This document shows, in pieces, positions 9,682 to 17,978 of a DNA stretch of 58,432 bases; the stretch's first letter is position 1; every line of letters begins with the position of its first letter. The translations under genes and the position numbers were made by a program. Origin of the DNA: Streptomyces sp. WAC 04229 (lineage in GTDB: Bacteria > Actinomycetota > Actinomycetes > Streptomycetales > Streptomycetaceae); the NCBI RefSeq assembly GCF_003947455.1, contig NZ_QHJH01000030.1, forward strand, positions 1 through 58,432, read 5' to 3'. The notes below the pieces were generated by a model. That model was not told the DNA's origin. It was given only the letters and a program-made list of their open reading frames with translations, and searched no databases.

Positions 9682-10746
9682 ATGAGCGCTGTGACCCCCG
9701 CTGGAGGCGACACCGCGGGCGGCCGCTCCTGGCCCGCCCTGCTGAACCGGCTGCTGGACGGCCACGACCTGTCCCAGGACGACACCGCCTGGGCGCTGGA
9801 CGTGATCATGCGCGGCGAGGCGACCGACGCGCAGATCGCCGGCCTCGCGGTGGGCCTCAGGTTCAAGGGCGAGACCGTCGAGGAGATCTCCGGTCTGGTC
9901 CGCACCATGTACGCGCACGCCAACGTCATCGAGGTGCCGGGCGAGACCGTCGACATCGTCGGCACCGGCGGCGACGGCGCCAAGACGGTCAACATCTCCA
10001 CCATGTCGGCGATCGTCGTGGCCGGCACCGGCGCGAAGGTCGTCAAGCACGGCAACCGCGCCGCCTCCTCCGCGTCCGGCGCCTCCGACGTCCTGGAGAA
10101 GCTCGGCGTCAATCTGGAGCTGACGCCGCAGCGGGTGGCGGAGGTCGCCGACGAGGCCGGCATCACCTTCTGCTTCGCCGTGAAGTTCCACCCCGCGCTG
10201 CGCCACGTGGCCTCGGCGCGCGGCCAGCTCGGCATCCGCACGGTGTTCAACTTCCTGGGCCCGCTGACCAACCCCGCGAAGGTCAAGGCCCAGGCGATCG
10301 GCGTCGCCCACGCCCGGATGGCCCCGATCATCGCCGGTGTCTTCGCCGAACGCGGCCACTCGTCCCTGGTCTTCCGGGGCGACGACGGCCTCGACGAGCT
10401 GACCACGACCGCCACCTCCCGGGTCTGGACCGTGCGCGACGGCCGGGTGACCGAGGAGACCTTCGACCCGCGGGACGTCGGCCTCGACCTGGTGCCGGTC
10501 GAGGCCCTGCGCGGCGCCGACGCCTCCTACAACGCGGACGTCGCCCGGCGCCTGCTGAACGGCGAGACGGGCCCCGTGCGGGACGCCGTGCTGCTGAACT
10601 CGGCGGCCGCCCTGGTCGCCCTGGAGGGCGGCGAGGGACCCCTGCCGGAGCGCATCCGGGCCGGCATGGACCGGGCGGCCGAGGCGATCGACTCGGGCGC
10701 CGCCAAGCGCACCCTGGACCGCTGGGTGGCCGCCAGCAACGCGTAG
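9682..10746 (+). CDS. trpD: Anthranilate phosphoribosyltransferase
   Basis: Second step of tryptophan synthesis: transfers phosphoribose from PRPP to anthranilate. 354 residues, the normal length; AGGAG lies a few bases before the ATG. Motifs: [18 protein letters not shown] (PRPP/Mg binding), [18 protein letters not shown], the [11 protein letters not shown] loop, and a conserved LDELTTT near the C-terminal third. It is monocistronic between two terminators; a TAGGGT box at 9632-9637 may be its -10. The trpE(G) gene is 30 kb away at 40916-42814, so the trp genes are dispersed. Confidence 0.95.
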   Translation: MSAVTPAGGDTAGGRSWPALLNRLLDGHDLSQDDTAWALDVIMRGEATDAQIAGLAVGLRFKGETVEEISGLVRTMYAHANVIEVPGETVDIVGTGGDGAKTVNISTMSAIVVAGTGAKVVKHGNRAASSASGASDVLEKLGVNLELTPQRVAEVADEAGITFCFAVKFHPALRHVASARGQLGIRTVFNFLGPLTNPAKVKAQAIGVAHARMAPIIAGVFAERGHSSLVFRGDDGLDELTTTATSRVWTVRDGRVTEETFDPRDVGLDLVPVEALRGADASYNADVARRLLNGETGPVRDAVLLNSAAALVALEGGEGPLPERIRAGMDRAAEAIDSGAAKRTLDRWVAASNA

Positions 10747-10763
10747 GCCCCACCGTGTGACGT

Positions 10764-10797
10764 GCGTCCCGCGATCCGGACTCGGGTTGCGGGACGC
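10764..10797 (+). terminator. Terminator after trpD
   Basis: Nine-pair perfect outer stem (GCGTCCCGC at 10764-10772 with its complement at 10789-10797), extended inward by a partly wobble-paired stem to a four-base loop. It starts 18 bases after the trpD stop. Confidence 0.8.
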
Positions 10798-10824
10798 CGA
10801 TCACTTCCCATAAGTTTTTCGACA

Positions 10825-10912
10825 GGTCATGAGTGACAGTCATGAGGCCCCGGCCGACTGTCCGGCAACCCTCCGTCCGTGGCGGGGTGCCCCGGGTGAA
10901 GACCAGGTCGTG
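10825..10912 (+). ncRNA. SAM-IV riboswitch
   Basis: S-adenosylmethionine-sensing leader. GGTC at 10825-10828 pairs with GACC at 10901-10904 (P1); GACAGT at 10835-10840 pairs with ACTGTC at 10857-10862. Conserved blocks TCATGAG, CCGGCAACC, GGGGTGCC and GGGTGAAGACC match my memory of the actinobacterial SAM-IV class. A further hairpin (GGACCCCT at 10937-10944 with AGGGGTCC at 10954-10961) follows and may be the expression platform. This leader fills most of the 340-base gap between trpD and the next gene and suggests that gene responds to SAM. A SAM-I-like variant is the main alternative. Confidence 0.8.
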
Positions 10913-11086
10913 GACAGCAAGGTTCACGGCAAGCGCGGACCCCTCGCGAAACCAGGGGTCCTGGGTCGTCCGAGGGAGTCTCCCGTGAACCAGCGAATGC
11001 GATAGGGCCGCAGAGCCCCGCCTCCGCACACCCTCTTCTTCTCTTCACAGCGCCCTCCTTCGCGCTGGTCCTCACGGGAGTCCGCC

Positions 11087-12460
11087 ATGTCCGTACCCAC
11101 CGCTGTCGCCACCCCGCTGCCCGTTCTGGGCCGCGACGTCACCGTCCCGCTCGTCACCGGCGGCGAGGTCACCTACGCCGCGCTCGACTACGCCGCCAGC
11201 GCCCCCGCGCTCCAGCGGGTCTGGGACGACGTGGCGGCCTACGCCCCGTACTACGGCAGCGTGCACCGCGGGGCCGGGTACCTGTCGCAGCTGTCCACCG
11301 ACCTGTTCGAGAACGCCCGCGACACCGTCGCCGGGTTCCTCGGCTGCCGCGAGGACGACCAGGTCGTGTTCACCCGGTCCACCACGGACTCCCTCAACCT
11401 GCTCGCCGGCGCGCTGCCCGCCGGCTGCCGGGTCTTCGTCTTCGAGACCGAGCACCACGCCTCGCTGCTGCCCTGGCGCGACGTGGACGTGACCTACCTC
11501 GACGCCCCCCGCACCCACGCCGAGGCCGTCGAGACCCTGGAGCGCGCCCTCGCCGCCCGCGAGCCGTACGGGCCCGCCCTCGTCTGCGTCACCGGAGCCT
11601 CCAACGTCACCGGCGAGCTGTGGCCGGTGCGTGAACTGGCCGCCGCCGCGCACGCGCACGGCGCCCGGATCGTGCTGGACGCCGCCCAGCTCGCCCCGCA
11701 CCACCCGGTGAGCGTCCGCGACCTCGACGTCGACTGGGTCGCCTTCTCCGGGCACAAGCTGTACGCCCCGTTCGGCTCCGGCGTGCTGGCCGGCCGGGCC
11801 GACTGGCTGCGCGAGGCCGAGCCGTACCTCGCCGGCGGCGGTGCCAGCCGCAGCGTCACCCGGCGCGCCGACGGCGGTGTGGACGTGCGCTGGCACGAGA
11901 GCGCGGCCCGGCACGAGGCCGGTTCGCCCAACGTCATCGGCGCCTACTCGATCGCCTCCGCCTGCAAGGCGCTCACCGAGGCCGGGTTCGACTCGCTGGT
12001 CGCCCGCGAGGAGTACCTGATCGCCAAGGTGCGGGAGGGCCTCGCCGAGGTGCCCGAGGTGCGGATCCTCTCCCTCTTCGGCGACGACGCGCCCCGCGTG
12101 GGCGTGCTCTCGTTCGTCGTCGACGGCTGGAACAGCTCCCACTTCGCGGCCGCGCTCTCCGCCGAGTACGGCATCGGGGTGCGCGACGGCCTGTTCTGCG
12201 CCCACCCGCTGGTGCGCACCCTGCTCGGCGGCGAGCCCGGGGCGCAGGGCGAGTGCGGCGCCCCGGAGGCGGCGCCGGGGGAGAAGTCCCTCAACGCCAT
12301 CCGCGTGAGCTTCGGCGCCGGCACCCCGGACGAGCACGTCGAGCGCTTCGTGCAGGCCGTCAGGGAACTGGTCAGCGACGGCGCCCGGTGGAGCTACCGC
12401 ACCGAGGACGGCCGCTGCGTGCCCGACACCTCCGCCGCCCCGGGCAGCTCCGCCGCCTGA
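11087..12460 (+). CDS. Class V aminotransferase, cysteine desulfurase-like
   Basis: PLP enzyme of the NifS/SufS/CsdA fold, 457 residues from ATG 11087. Features: N-terminal LDYAASAPAL, TRSTTDSLNLLA (PLP phosphate), TEHHASLLPW with the PLP-stacking His, LDAAQLAPHHP (Asp for the pyridine nitrogen) and the Schiff-base Lys224 in SGHKLYAPFGSG. A Cys in DGLFCAHPLV near residue 370 may be the sulfur-accepting residue. No suf or isc scaffold gene is nearby. The SAM riboswitch upstream points to sulfur or methionine metabolism, so removal of sulfur from cysteine or a related amino acid is likely but the substrate is unknown. Its 3' end overlaps the convergent glycerate kinase gene by 67 bases. Confidence 0.85.
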   Translation: MSVPTAVATPLPVLGRDVTVPLVTGGEVTYAALDYAASAPALQRVWDDVAAYAPYYGSVHRGAGYLSQLSTDLFENARDTVAGFLGCREDDQVVFTRSTTDSLNLLAGALPAGCRVFVFETEHHASLLPWRDVDVTYLDAPRTHAEAVETLERALAAREPYGPALVCVTGASNVTGELWPVRELAAAAHAHGARIVLDAAQLAPHHPVSVRDLDVDWVAFSGHKLYAPFGSGVLAGRADWLREAEPYLAGGGASRSVTRRADGGVDVRWHESAARHEAGSPNVIGAYSIASACKALTEAGFDSLVAREEYLIAKVREGLAEVPEVRILSLFGDDAPRVGVLSFVVDGWNSSHFAAALSAEYGIGVRDGLFCAHPLVRTLLGGEPGAQGECGAPEAAPGEKSLNAIRVSFGAGTPDEHVERFVQAVRELVSDGARWSYRTEDGRCVPDTSAAPGSSAA

Positions 12461-13683
12461 GCCGGCCGGCCCGGCAGCCGCGACCCCAGGAGGACCATCC
12501 GCAGCGCCCGCTCCGTGGCGTCCGTCAGCAGCTCGGCGGCCCGCGACAGCGCGTCCGCCAGCGCCATCGGGGCCGGCATGATCCCGTGGCAGGCGTCCAC
12601 CCCCGGCACGTCGTGCGCACCCTCGCCGAGCGTGCCGGCCAGGGCGAGGACCGGACGGCCGTGGAGCTTGGCGCGCCGGGCCACCTCCGCCGGTACCTTG
12701 CCGCGCGGCGTCTGGTGGTCCAGGGCGCCCTCGGCGGTGAGCACCAGGTCGGCACGGGCGAGGCGGGCGTCCAGGTCGAGGTGGTCGAGCAGCACGTCGA
12801 AACGGGGCAGCAGCCGGGCGCCGACCGCGGCCAGCCCGGCGCCGAGCCCGCCGGAGGCACCGGTGCCGGGGCCGCCCCGCAGGTCCGTGCCGATGACCCC
12901 GAGGTCGCGGGTGAGGACGCGCGCCCAGTTCTCCAGACCGGCCGACAACTGCTCCACCTGCGCGGGCGTCGCCCCCTTCTGCGGGCCGAACACCCGGGCC
13001 ACGCCCCGTTCGCCGCACAGCACGTTGTACGGATTGCAGGCGACGAGCAGCTCGGTGTCCTTCAGGCGGGTGTCCAGGCCGGACGGGTCGACGTGGGCCA
13101 GGCGGACCAGCTCGCCTCCGCCGGGCGGCAGTTCGAAGCCGTCCGCGTCCAGCAGCCGCGCCCCGAGCGCCTGGAGCGCCCCCGCGCCCCCGTCCGACGT
13201 ACCGGAGTCGCCGCAGCCGACCAGGATCCGCCGCACCCCGGTGTCGAGCGCGGCACCGATCAGCTCGCCGACGCCGTACGTGGTCGTCGCGCCGGGGTCG
13301 CGCAGGGCGCGGGGGACCAGGGACAGACCCGCGACCGCGGCCATCTCCACCACCGCCGTGTCCCGGCCGCCGAGCAGCGCGAAGTGGGTGCCGACGGGTT
13401 CTCCGACCGGGCCGGTGGCGGCCAGCGCGACCAGCCGCCCGCCGGTCGCGGCGGCCAGCGCCACGGCCGTGCCCTCACCGCCGTCGACCAGCGGGATCCG
13501 GTCGATCTCGGCGGCCGGAAGCACCCGGCGGACACCGGCCGCGATGGCGTCGGCGGCGGCCTGCGCGGACAGGGACTCCTTGAAGCCGCTGGGGGCGACG
13601 ACGACACGGTGCAGCTTGGAGGACGACGCGGAGGGCACGGAGGGCACGGAGGGCACGGAGGGCGGGGCGGACATGGCGGACAT
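12394..13683 (-). CDS. Glycerate kinase (GlxK/GarK family)
   Basis: ATP-dependent glycerate kinase that feeds glycerate into glycolysis as phosphoglycerate. 429 residues from ATG 13683, chosen because AAGGAG lies six bases upstream; ATG 13698 (overlapping the transporter stop) and ATG 13674 are alternatives. Family motifs: VVAPSGFKESLSA near the start, PLVDGGEGTA, GCGDSGTSDGGAGAL, GPQKGATPAQ and LTAEGALDHQT. The N-terminus carries a low-complexity SVP repeat encoded by a 9-base tandem array. The C-terminal 22 codons overlap the opposite gene and extend slightly past the usual family length. It is the last gene of a minus-strand group with the transporter and two-component system. Confidence 0.88.
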   Translation of the reverse strand: MSAMSAPPSVPSVPSVPSASSSKLHRVVVAPSGFKESLSAQAAADAIAAGVRRVLPAAEIDRIPLVDGGEGTAVALAAATGGRLVALAATGPVGEPVGTHFALLGGRDTAVVEMAAVAGLSLVPRALRDPGATTTYGVGELIGAALDTGVRRILVGCGDSGTSDGGAGALQALGARLLDADGFELPPGGGELVRLAHVDPSGLDTRLKDTELLVACNPYNVLCGERGVARVFGPQKGATPAQVEQLSAGLENWARVLTRDLGVIGTDLRGGPGTGASGGLGAGLAAVGARLLPRFDVLLDHLDLDARLARADLVLTAEGALDHQTPRGKVPAEVARRAKLHGRPVLALAGTLGEGAHDVPGVDACHGIMPAPMALADALSRAAELLTDATERALRMVLLGSRLPGRPAQAAELPGAAEVSGTQRPSSVR

Positions 13684-13690
13684 GGCGGAC
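13631..13690. repeat. Two adjacent 9-base tandem arrays at the glycerate kinase start
   Basis: GAGGGCACG occurs three times plus a variant (13631-13666), followed directly by GCGGACATG twice and a partial copy (13667-13690). On the minus strand the second array duplicates the start codon with its next residues (MSA-MSA), and the first encodes three SVP units. Confidence 0.85.
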
Positions 13691-13694
13691 TCCT

Positions 13695-15110
13695 TCATCG
13701 GGTGACGGGCACGCCGAGCAGCGGCCAGACGGCGGCGGCGAAGAACAGCACGAGCAGGGCGGTCAGCGGGGCCAGGACGGCGGACAGCCGCAGCAGGTCG
13801 CGCGGGGTGTAGGTGGGGGTGCCGGGGATGTCGGAGAAGAGCGTGACCGGCTTGGCGGAGGCCGGCAGCGTGTGACAGAAACCGGCGGCGGCGGTGGACG
13901 CGAGCGCCGCCGCGACCGGGTTGACGCCCGCTCCCACGGCCGCGGCGATCACCAGCGGGACCAGCACCGACGAGCGCGCCGAACGGGACTGGAGGACCAG
14001 GTGGGCCGCCGTGCTCACCGCGACCACGACCCCGAGGAAGACGGCCGGCGCCACGTGTGCGGGCAGCCCCGACACCAGCCACTTCGCCGCCCCGGAGTCC
14101 GCGAGCGCCACGCCCATCGCCATGGTCGCCGCCATGAACAGCAGCAGCGACCAGGGCACCGTCTTCAGCGCGTCCTTGAGCCGCACGGTGCCCAGCGCGG
14201 GGGAGGAGGCGACGACCGCCCCGATCAGCGCCACCACGGCGGGCGACACATGGTGCAGGGGCTCGCTGCACCACAGCGCCACCACCGTGGCCAGCAGCAG
14301 GGCGCAGCGCTTCTCCGCCTGCGTCCAGGGGCCGGTGACCGGGCTCTCGCTGTGCCGCTGTATCTCCTCGGCGGTGATGTGGACCGGGCCCCGCCGGTCC
14401 GCGCGGCGCGTGGTGGTCAGAAGGACGGTCTCGGCGGCCAGGTGGGAGGACGCCACCGCCAGCGGCAGCCCCAGGAGCAGCCATTGCGTGAACCCGATCC
14501 GGTCCCCGGTCGCCTCCCACAGCACCGACACCGTGATCAGGTGCGCGCCCGCGCCGATCAGGGTGGCGACCGCCGACAGCAGGATCACCGTCGGGAACAG
14601 CAGCGCCAGCATCACCACCAGCCGCTTCCGGTCCGCGAGGGCCTTGGCGAGCGCCAGGAACACCGGCAGCGCGAGCGCCGCCCGGCCCGACGTGGCCGGC
14701 ACCGCGAAGGCGGTCACGACCAGCGCGGCCGTCGTCAGGTGCGTCAACTGCCGTACGGTGCGCGCCCCGCCGACCAGGAACGCCGCCGCCCGCCCGGCGA
14801 GCCCGGTCCGGGCCACCGCCGCCGCCAGCACGAAGGCGCAGATCAGCAGCCACACCGTGGCGTCCCCGAGGGTGCCGAAGAGGGTGTCGCTGCTGATCAC
14901 TCCGGTCGCGGTCAGCGCGAGCCCGGCGCCCAGCGCGATGTACGTGTCGTCGATCGGCGTGCCGATCCAGGCACAGGTCGCCAGCGCGAACACGGCCAGG
15001 GTGAGCCGCGCGTCGCCGCCCAGGGCGGGGAAGTTGGCGGGGACCGCCAGCAGCGCGCACAGGGACAGCGCCACGCACAGGGCCGCCGCGAGGCGGAGGT
15101 TCAGCGTCAC
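13695..15110 (-). CDS. SLC13/DASS-type anion symporter
   Basis: Multi-spanning permease, 471 residues from GTG 15110, with about 11-12 hydrophobic helices and two related halves. The order and the SDTLFGTLGDATVWLL and C-terminal TLPASAKPVTLFSDIPG segments fit the divalent anion:Na+ symporter / citrate transporter superfamily, whose members import di- and tricarboxylates. The stop codon overlaps the first possible glycerate kinase start, so the pair is co-translated and the substrate may be glycerate or a C4-dicarboxylate; that is inference. No good ribosome site is seen before the GTG. A TGAAG-N4-CTTCA site lies 47 bases upstream. Confidence 0.82.
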   Translation of the reverse strand: MTLNLRLAAALCVALSLCALLAVPANFPALGGDARLTLAVFALATCAWIGTPIDDTYIALGAGLALTATGVISSDTLFGTLGDATVWLLICAFVLAAAVARTGLAGRAAAFLVGGARTVRQLTHLTTAALVVTAFAVPATSGRAALALPVFLALAKALADRKRLVVMLALLFPTVILLSAVATLIGAGAHLITVSVLWEATGDRIGFTQWLLLGLPLAVASSHLAAETVLLTTTRRADRRGPVHITAEEIQRHSESPVTGPWTQAEKRCALLLATVVALWCSEPLHHVSPAVVALIGAVVASSPALGTVRLKDALKTVPWSLLLFMAATMAMGVALADSGAAKWLVSGLPAHVAPAVFLGVVVAVSTAAHLVLQSRSARSSVLVPLVIAAAVGAGVNPVAAALASTAAAGFCHTLPASAKPVTLFSDIPGTPTYTPRDLLRLSAVLAPLTALLVLFFAAAVWPLLGVPVTR

Positions 15111-15156
15111 GTCATCGAGGGTTCACGGGTGCGGTGAGCCGTCGATGAGCGTCACA

Positions 15157-15170
15157 TGAAGGAAACTTCA
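15157..15170. promoter_or_regulatory. TGAAG-N4-CTTCA palindrome, site A
   Basis: Spacer GAAA. It overlaps the response regulator stop codon and lies 47 bases before the transporter start. A matching site is at 17611-17624. Confidence 0.5.
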
Positions 15171-15833
15171 CCAGGCCGGCAGCCGGTACCCCATCCCGCG
15201 CACGGTCTCCACCTGCTGTGCACCGAGCTTCTTGCGCAGCGCCCGCACGTAGACGTCCACGATGTTGGAGCCCGGGTCGAAGTCGTAGCCCCACACGTGC
15301 GACAGGATCTGCTCGCGGGAGAGTACCTGCCCCGGATGGCGCAGGAACAGCTCCAGGAGCACGAACTCACGGGCCGTCAGGTCGACCGTGCGCCCCTGGG
15401 AGCGGGCCCTGCGGGTGCGCAGGTCGAGGCTGAGCGCCCCCGACTTCAGCACCGTCACCTCCGGCGCGCGGGCCGCCGTGCGCAGCCGCAGCCGCACCCG
15501 GGCGAGCAGTTCCTCGAAGCGGAACGGTTTGGTCATCCAGTCGTCGGCGCCGCCCTCCAGGCCGGCCACCGTGTCCCGGACCGAGTCCCGGGCGGTCAGC
15601 ACGATGACCGGGGTCGTCACCCGGGCCTCGCGCAGCTCGCGCAGGACCGTGAAGCCGTCCCGGCCGGGCAGCCCGATGTCCAGGACGACCAGGTCGAAGC
15701 CGCCGGTGAGGGCGTATGCGTAGGCGGTTTCGCCGTCGCCGACGGCGGTGGTGGTGAAGCCGTTGGCGCGCAGGCCCTTCTCGACGAAGGAGGCGATGCG
15801 CTCCTCGTCCTCGACGATGAGGATGCGGTTCAT
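15168..15833 (-). CDS. OmpR-family response regulator
   Basis: DNA-binding regulator of 221 residues. Receiver domain (1-115) with acidic pair Glu8-Asp9, phosphoacceptor Asp52 in VVLDIGLPG, Thr in VLTARDS and Lys in MTKPF. Winged-helix trans_reg_C domain (about 130-220) with LTAREFVLLELFLRHPGQVLSR split across its first helices and the C-terminal hairpin VRGMGYRL. The gene follows the histidine kinase by 19 bases and is 57 bases before the transporter, so it likely controls transport and glycerate use. Two palindromic candidate sites flank the two-component genes. Confidence 0.93.
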   Translation of the reverse strand: MNRILIVEDEERIASFVEKGLRANGFTTTAVGDGETAYAYALTGGFDLVVLDIGLPGRDGFTVLRELREARVTTPVIVLTARDSVRDTVAGLEGGADDWMTKPFRFEELLARVRLRLRTAARAPEVTVLKSGALSLDLRTRRARSQGRTVDLTAREFVLLELFLRHPGQVLSREQILSHVWGYDFDPGSNIVDVYVRALRKKLGAQQVETVRGMGYRLPAW

Positions 15834-15852
15834 GGGCGTGCCTCTTCCGGAG

Positions 15853-17337
15853 TCAGTCCAGTGTCAGTACGAAGGTGGCGCCGCCGCCCTCGGTGGCGCG
15901 CAGGCCGACCCGGCCGCCGTGGCCCTCGGCGATCGCCCGGACGATCGACAGGCCGAGCCCGGCGCCCGTGCCGCGCACCCCGCGCCGTGCCGTGCCGCGC
16001 CGGAACCGCTCGAAGATCACCTCGGCGTCCTGCGCCTGGACCCCGGGGCCGGAGTCGGCGACGTACAGCTCGACGCGGGTGCCGTCGGCGCGGGAGCCGA
16101 TGCGGATGGTCTGGCCGGTGGTGGTGTGCTGCACCGCGTTCTGCGCGAGCTGCACCATGGCCTGGGTGATCCGCTGGGGATCGAGCCGGGCCTCCCGGTC
16201 GGCGACCTCCGCCAGCACCCAGTCGCGGTCCCCGAGGGTGCGGGCCTTGACGTAGACGTCGGCGGTGAGTTCGGCCAGCTGCACCGGTCCGGGGGTGACG
16301 AAGTCCGGGCGTTCGGCCTTGGCGAGCAGCAGCAGGTCCTCGACGATGCGGCTCATCCGGTCCAGTTCGTCGGTGACGAGCCGGACGGTCTCCTCGCGCT
16401 CGGCGGGCTCGTCGCCCATCAGTTCCAGGTGACCGCGCACGATGGTGATGGGGGTGCGCAGTTCGTGGCCCGCGTCGTCGACGAACCGGCGCTGGGTGGC
16501 GAAGGCGCGCTCCAGCCGGTCCAGCATGGCGTTGAAGGTCTCGGCCAGGGCGGCGACGTCGTCGTGGCCGTGCACCGGGATGCGCCGGGTCAGGTCCTGC
16601 TCGGTGAGCTGCGCGGCCGTGGTGCGCACGAGCCGCACCGGTTTGAGGATGCGGCCGGCGACCACCCAGGCGATGCCGGTCGTCATCAGCAGGGCGACCC
16701 CGGAGATGGCGAGCAGGACGCGGAACACCTCGTCCGCGCGGGCCTGTTCGCGCCCCGGGTGGAAGGCGACCACGAACGCGGCCGCCGGTTCGCCGCCGTA
16801 GCGGGCCACGGTGACCTTGGCCCAGCGGATCTCGCCCTCGGGGCGCTCCAGGGTGCCGGTGGAGTCGGGCGAGGCGTGGATGCGGCGCCGGGCGTCGGCG
16901 TCCTCGTGCAGGGGGCGGTCGACCGGGATCTCCCGCTGCTGGATGATCTGGGTGGGCCTGCTGCCCACCTCGCCCACCAGGCCGACCAGTTCCTCGTCCA
17001 GGTCGGCGTACTGCCGCTCCAGGAAGACCCGCAGCAGCCGGCCGGGGTCGGTGAAGGGGCGGCCGGTCTCCGGGTCGAACCCCTGCTCCTCGAAGTTGGC
17101 GAACTCGCCGGCCTCCTGCGCGAGCAGGCCGTTGATCCGCTGGTCGGTGTCGCGCAGCAGGATCGAGCGGGTGGTCGCCGCCACCGAGGCCAGCGCGACC
17201 GCCATCACGAGCAGCAGCCAGAGCAGGATGCGGACCCGGGCCGAGATCCGTCGGCGTTCACGGTCAGCCGTCGGCCCCGTCGTCCCCGGCCCCGTCGTCC
17301 CCGCCGTCCCGGCCTCGGTCGTCGTCATCGTCGTCAT
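15853..17337 (-). CDS. Sensor histidine kinase (HAMP-HisKA)
   Basis: Membrane sensor kinase partner of the adjacent regulator, 494 residues from ATG 17337. Two transmembrane helices (about 35-58 and 205-228) bracket an extracytoplasmic domain of about 145 residues; then HAMP, a HisKA domain with phosphoacceptor His291 in HELRTPITIVRGH, and an ATPase domain with N box (QNAVQHTT), G1 DSGPGV and G2 GTGAGLGLSIV. The first 25 residues are low-complexity Thr/Gly, overlap the upstream small gene by 74 bases, and may not be translated; GTG or ATG starts further in cannot be excluded. The ligand is unknown. Confidence 0.9.
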   Translation of the reverse strand: MTTMTTTEAGTAGTTGPGTTGPTADRERRRISARVRILLWLLLVMAVALASVAATTRSILLRDTDQRINGLLAQEAGEFANFEEQGFDPETGRPFTDPGRLLRVFLERQYADLDEELVGLVGEVGSRPTQIIQQREIPVDRPLHEDADARRRIHASPDSTGTLERPEGEIRWAKVTVARYGGEPAAAFVVAFHPGREQARADEVFRVLLAISGVALLMTTGIAWVVAGRILKPVRLVRTTAAQLTEQDLTRRIPVHGHDDVAALAETFNAMLDRLERAFATQRRFVDDAGHELRTPITIVRGHLELMGDEPAEREETVRLVTDELDRMSRIVEDLLLLAKAERPDFVTPGPVQLAELTADVYVKARTLGDRDWVLAEVADREARLDPQRITQAMVQLAQNAVQHTTTGQTIRIGSRADGTRVELYVADSGPGVQAQDAEVIFERFRRGTARRGVRGTGAGLGLSIVRAIAEGHGGRVGLRATEGGGATFVLTLD

Positions 17338-17611
17338 CCGAAGGGCCGTCCGTCACCGGCGGCCGGGTCACCACCTGGTCGCTGGGCGTGGGGTCGGGCG
17401 AGGAGGAGGCCGGTGCCGGGCTGGGGGAGCCGCTCTCCAGCTCCACCTTGGCCGGGACCCTGGGCTCCTGGGGACTGTCGGTGAGGGCGAAACTGGTCGC
17501 GGCGATACCGAGCGGAATCAGGACGACGGCGGCGAGGGCCGCCATCCGGCGGGAGAAGACCATGCGTCCGATGCTGCGCCCGGTACCCGGTGATTCCGAT
17601 GAGTCCCGCAT
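17264..17611 (-). CDS. Small membrane-anchored protein with acidic tail
   Basis: 115 residues from ATG 17611, which has GAAGGG six bases upstream. A basic N-terminus precedes one hydrophobic segment (about 24-43, MAALAAVVLIPLGIAATSFAL) that is either an uncleaved anchor or a signal peptide, then a Pro/Ser-rich linker and a tail with seven consecutive Asp residues and Gly/Asp repeats. The tail is probably outside the cell. It overlaps the start of the kinase gene by 74 bases in another frame. I do not recognise a family. Position suggests an accessory to the sensor kinase, for example a metal- or cation-interacting partner, which is speculation. Confidence 0.6.
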   Translation of the reverse strand: MRDSSESPGTGRSIGRMVFSRRMAALAAVVLIPLGIAATSFALTDSPQEPRVPAKVELESGSPSPAPASSSPDPTPSDQVVTRPPVTDGPSDDDDDDDRGRDGGDDGAGDDGADG

Positions 17612-17624
17612 GAAGAACCCTTCA
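17611..17624. promoter_or_regulatory. TGAAG-N4-CTTCA palindrome, site B
   Basis: Spacer AACC. It overlaps the start and ribosome site of the small membrane protein gene and shares the flanking CA with site A at 15157-15170. Confidence 0.5.
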
Positions 17625-17651
17625 TCCGCGACGGCCCCGCTGAGCGTCGGC

Positions 17652-17933
17652 TCAGCTGTCGAGCCCGATCGCGAACGCCGCCTCCAGGTCGTGCTGCGAG
17701 TACGTCCGGAACGCGACGTGGGTGTCGGTGCCCTCCACACCCGGGATCTTGCTGATCCGGCCCGGGATGACGTCGGCCAGGTCCTCGTGCCGGCTCACCC
17801 GCACCATGGCGATCAGGTCGTAGGTGCCGGTGACGGAGAAGACCTCGCTGACGCTCTCCAGCGCGGCGATCTGCTCCGCGATCTCGGGAATCCGGTCCAC
17901 GCTGGTCTTGATGAGCACGATCGCGCTGATCAC
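17652..17933 (-). CDS. Lrp/AsnC-type effector-domain (RAM) protein
   Basis: 93 residues from GTG 17933, with GGGAG about ten bases upstream. The whole protein corresponds to the C-terminal ligand-binding domain of Lrp/AsnC regulators (alpha-beta sandwich with VFSVTGTYDLIAMVRV and a C-terminal THVAFRTYSQHDLE). No helix-turn-helix is present. Such stand-alone RAM proteins form ring oligomers and bind amino acids in other species, but no specific role is known here. It lies 40 bases upstream of the small membrane protein gene on the same strand. Confidence 0.85.
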   Translation of the reverse strand: MISAIVLIKTSVDRIPEIAEQIAALESVSEVFSVTGTYDLIAMVRVSRHEDLADVIPGRISKIPGVEGTDTHVAFRTYSQHDLEAAFAIGLDS

Positions 17934-17978
17934 GGCTGGTTCTCTCCCTCGGGGGCCGCCACTGGAACGCTCTTCACT

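Noticed and set aside
17735..17740. Longer start for the small membrane protein, upstream of 17611
   Set aside because: The extra 43 residues are antisense-like within the Lrp-type gene region and lack a ribosome site; ATG 17611 has a good one.
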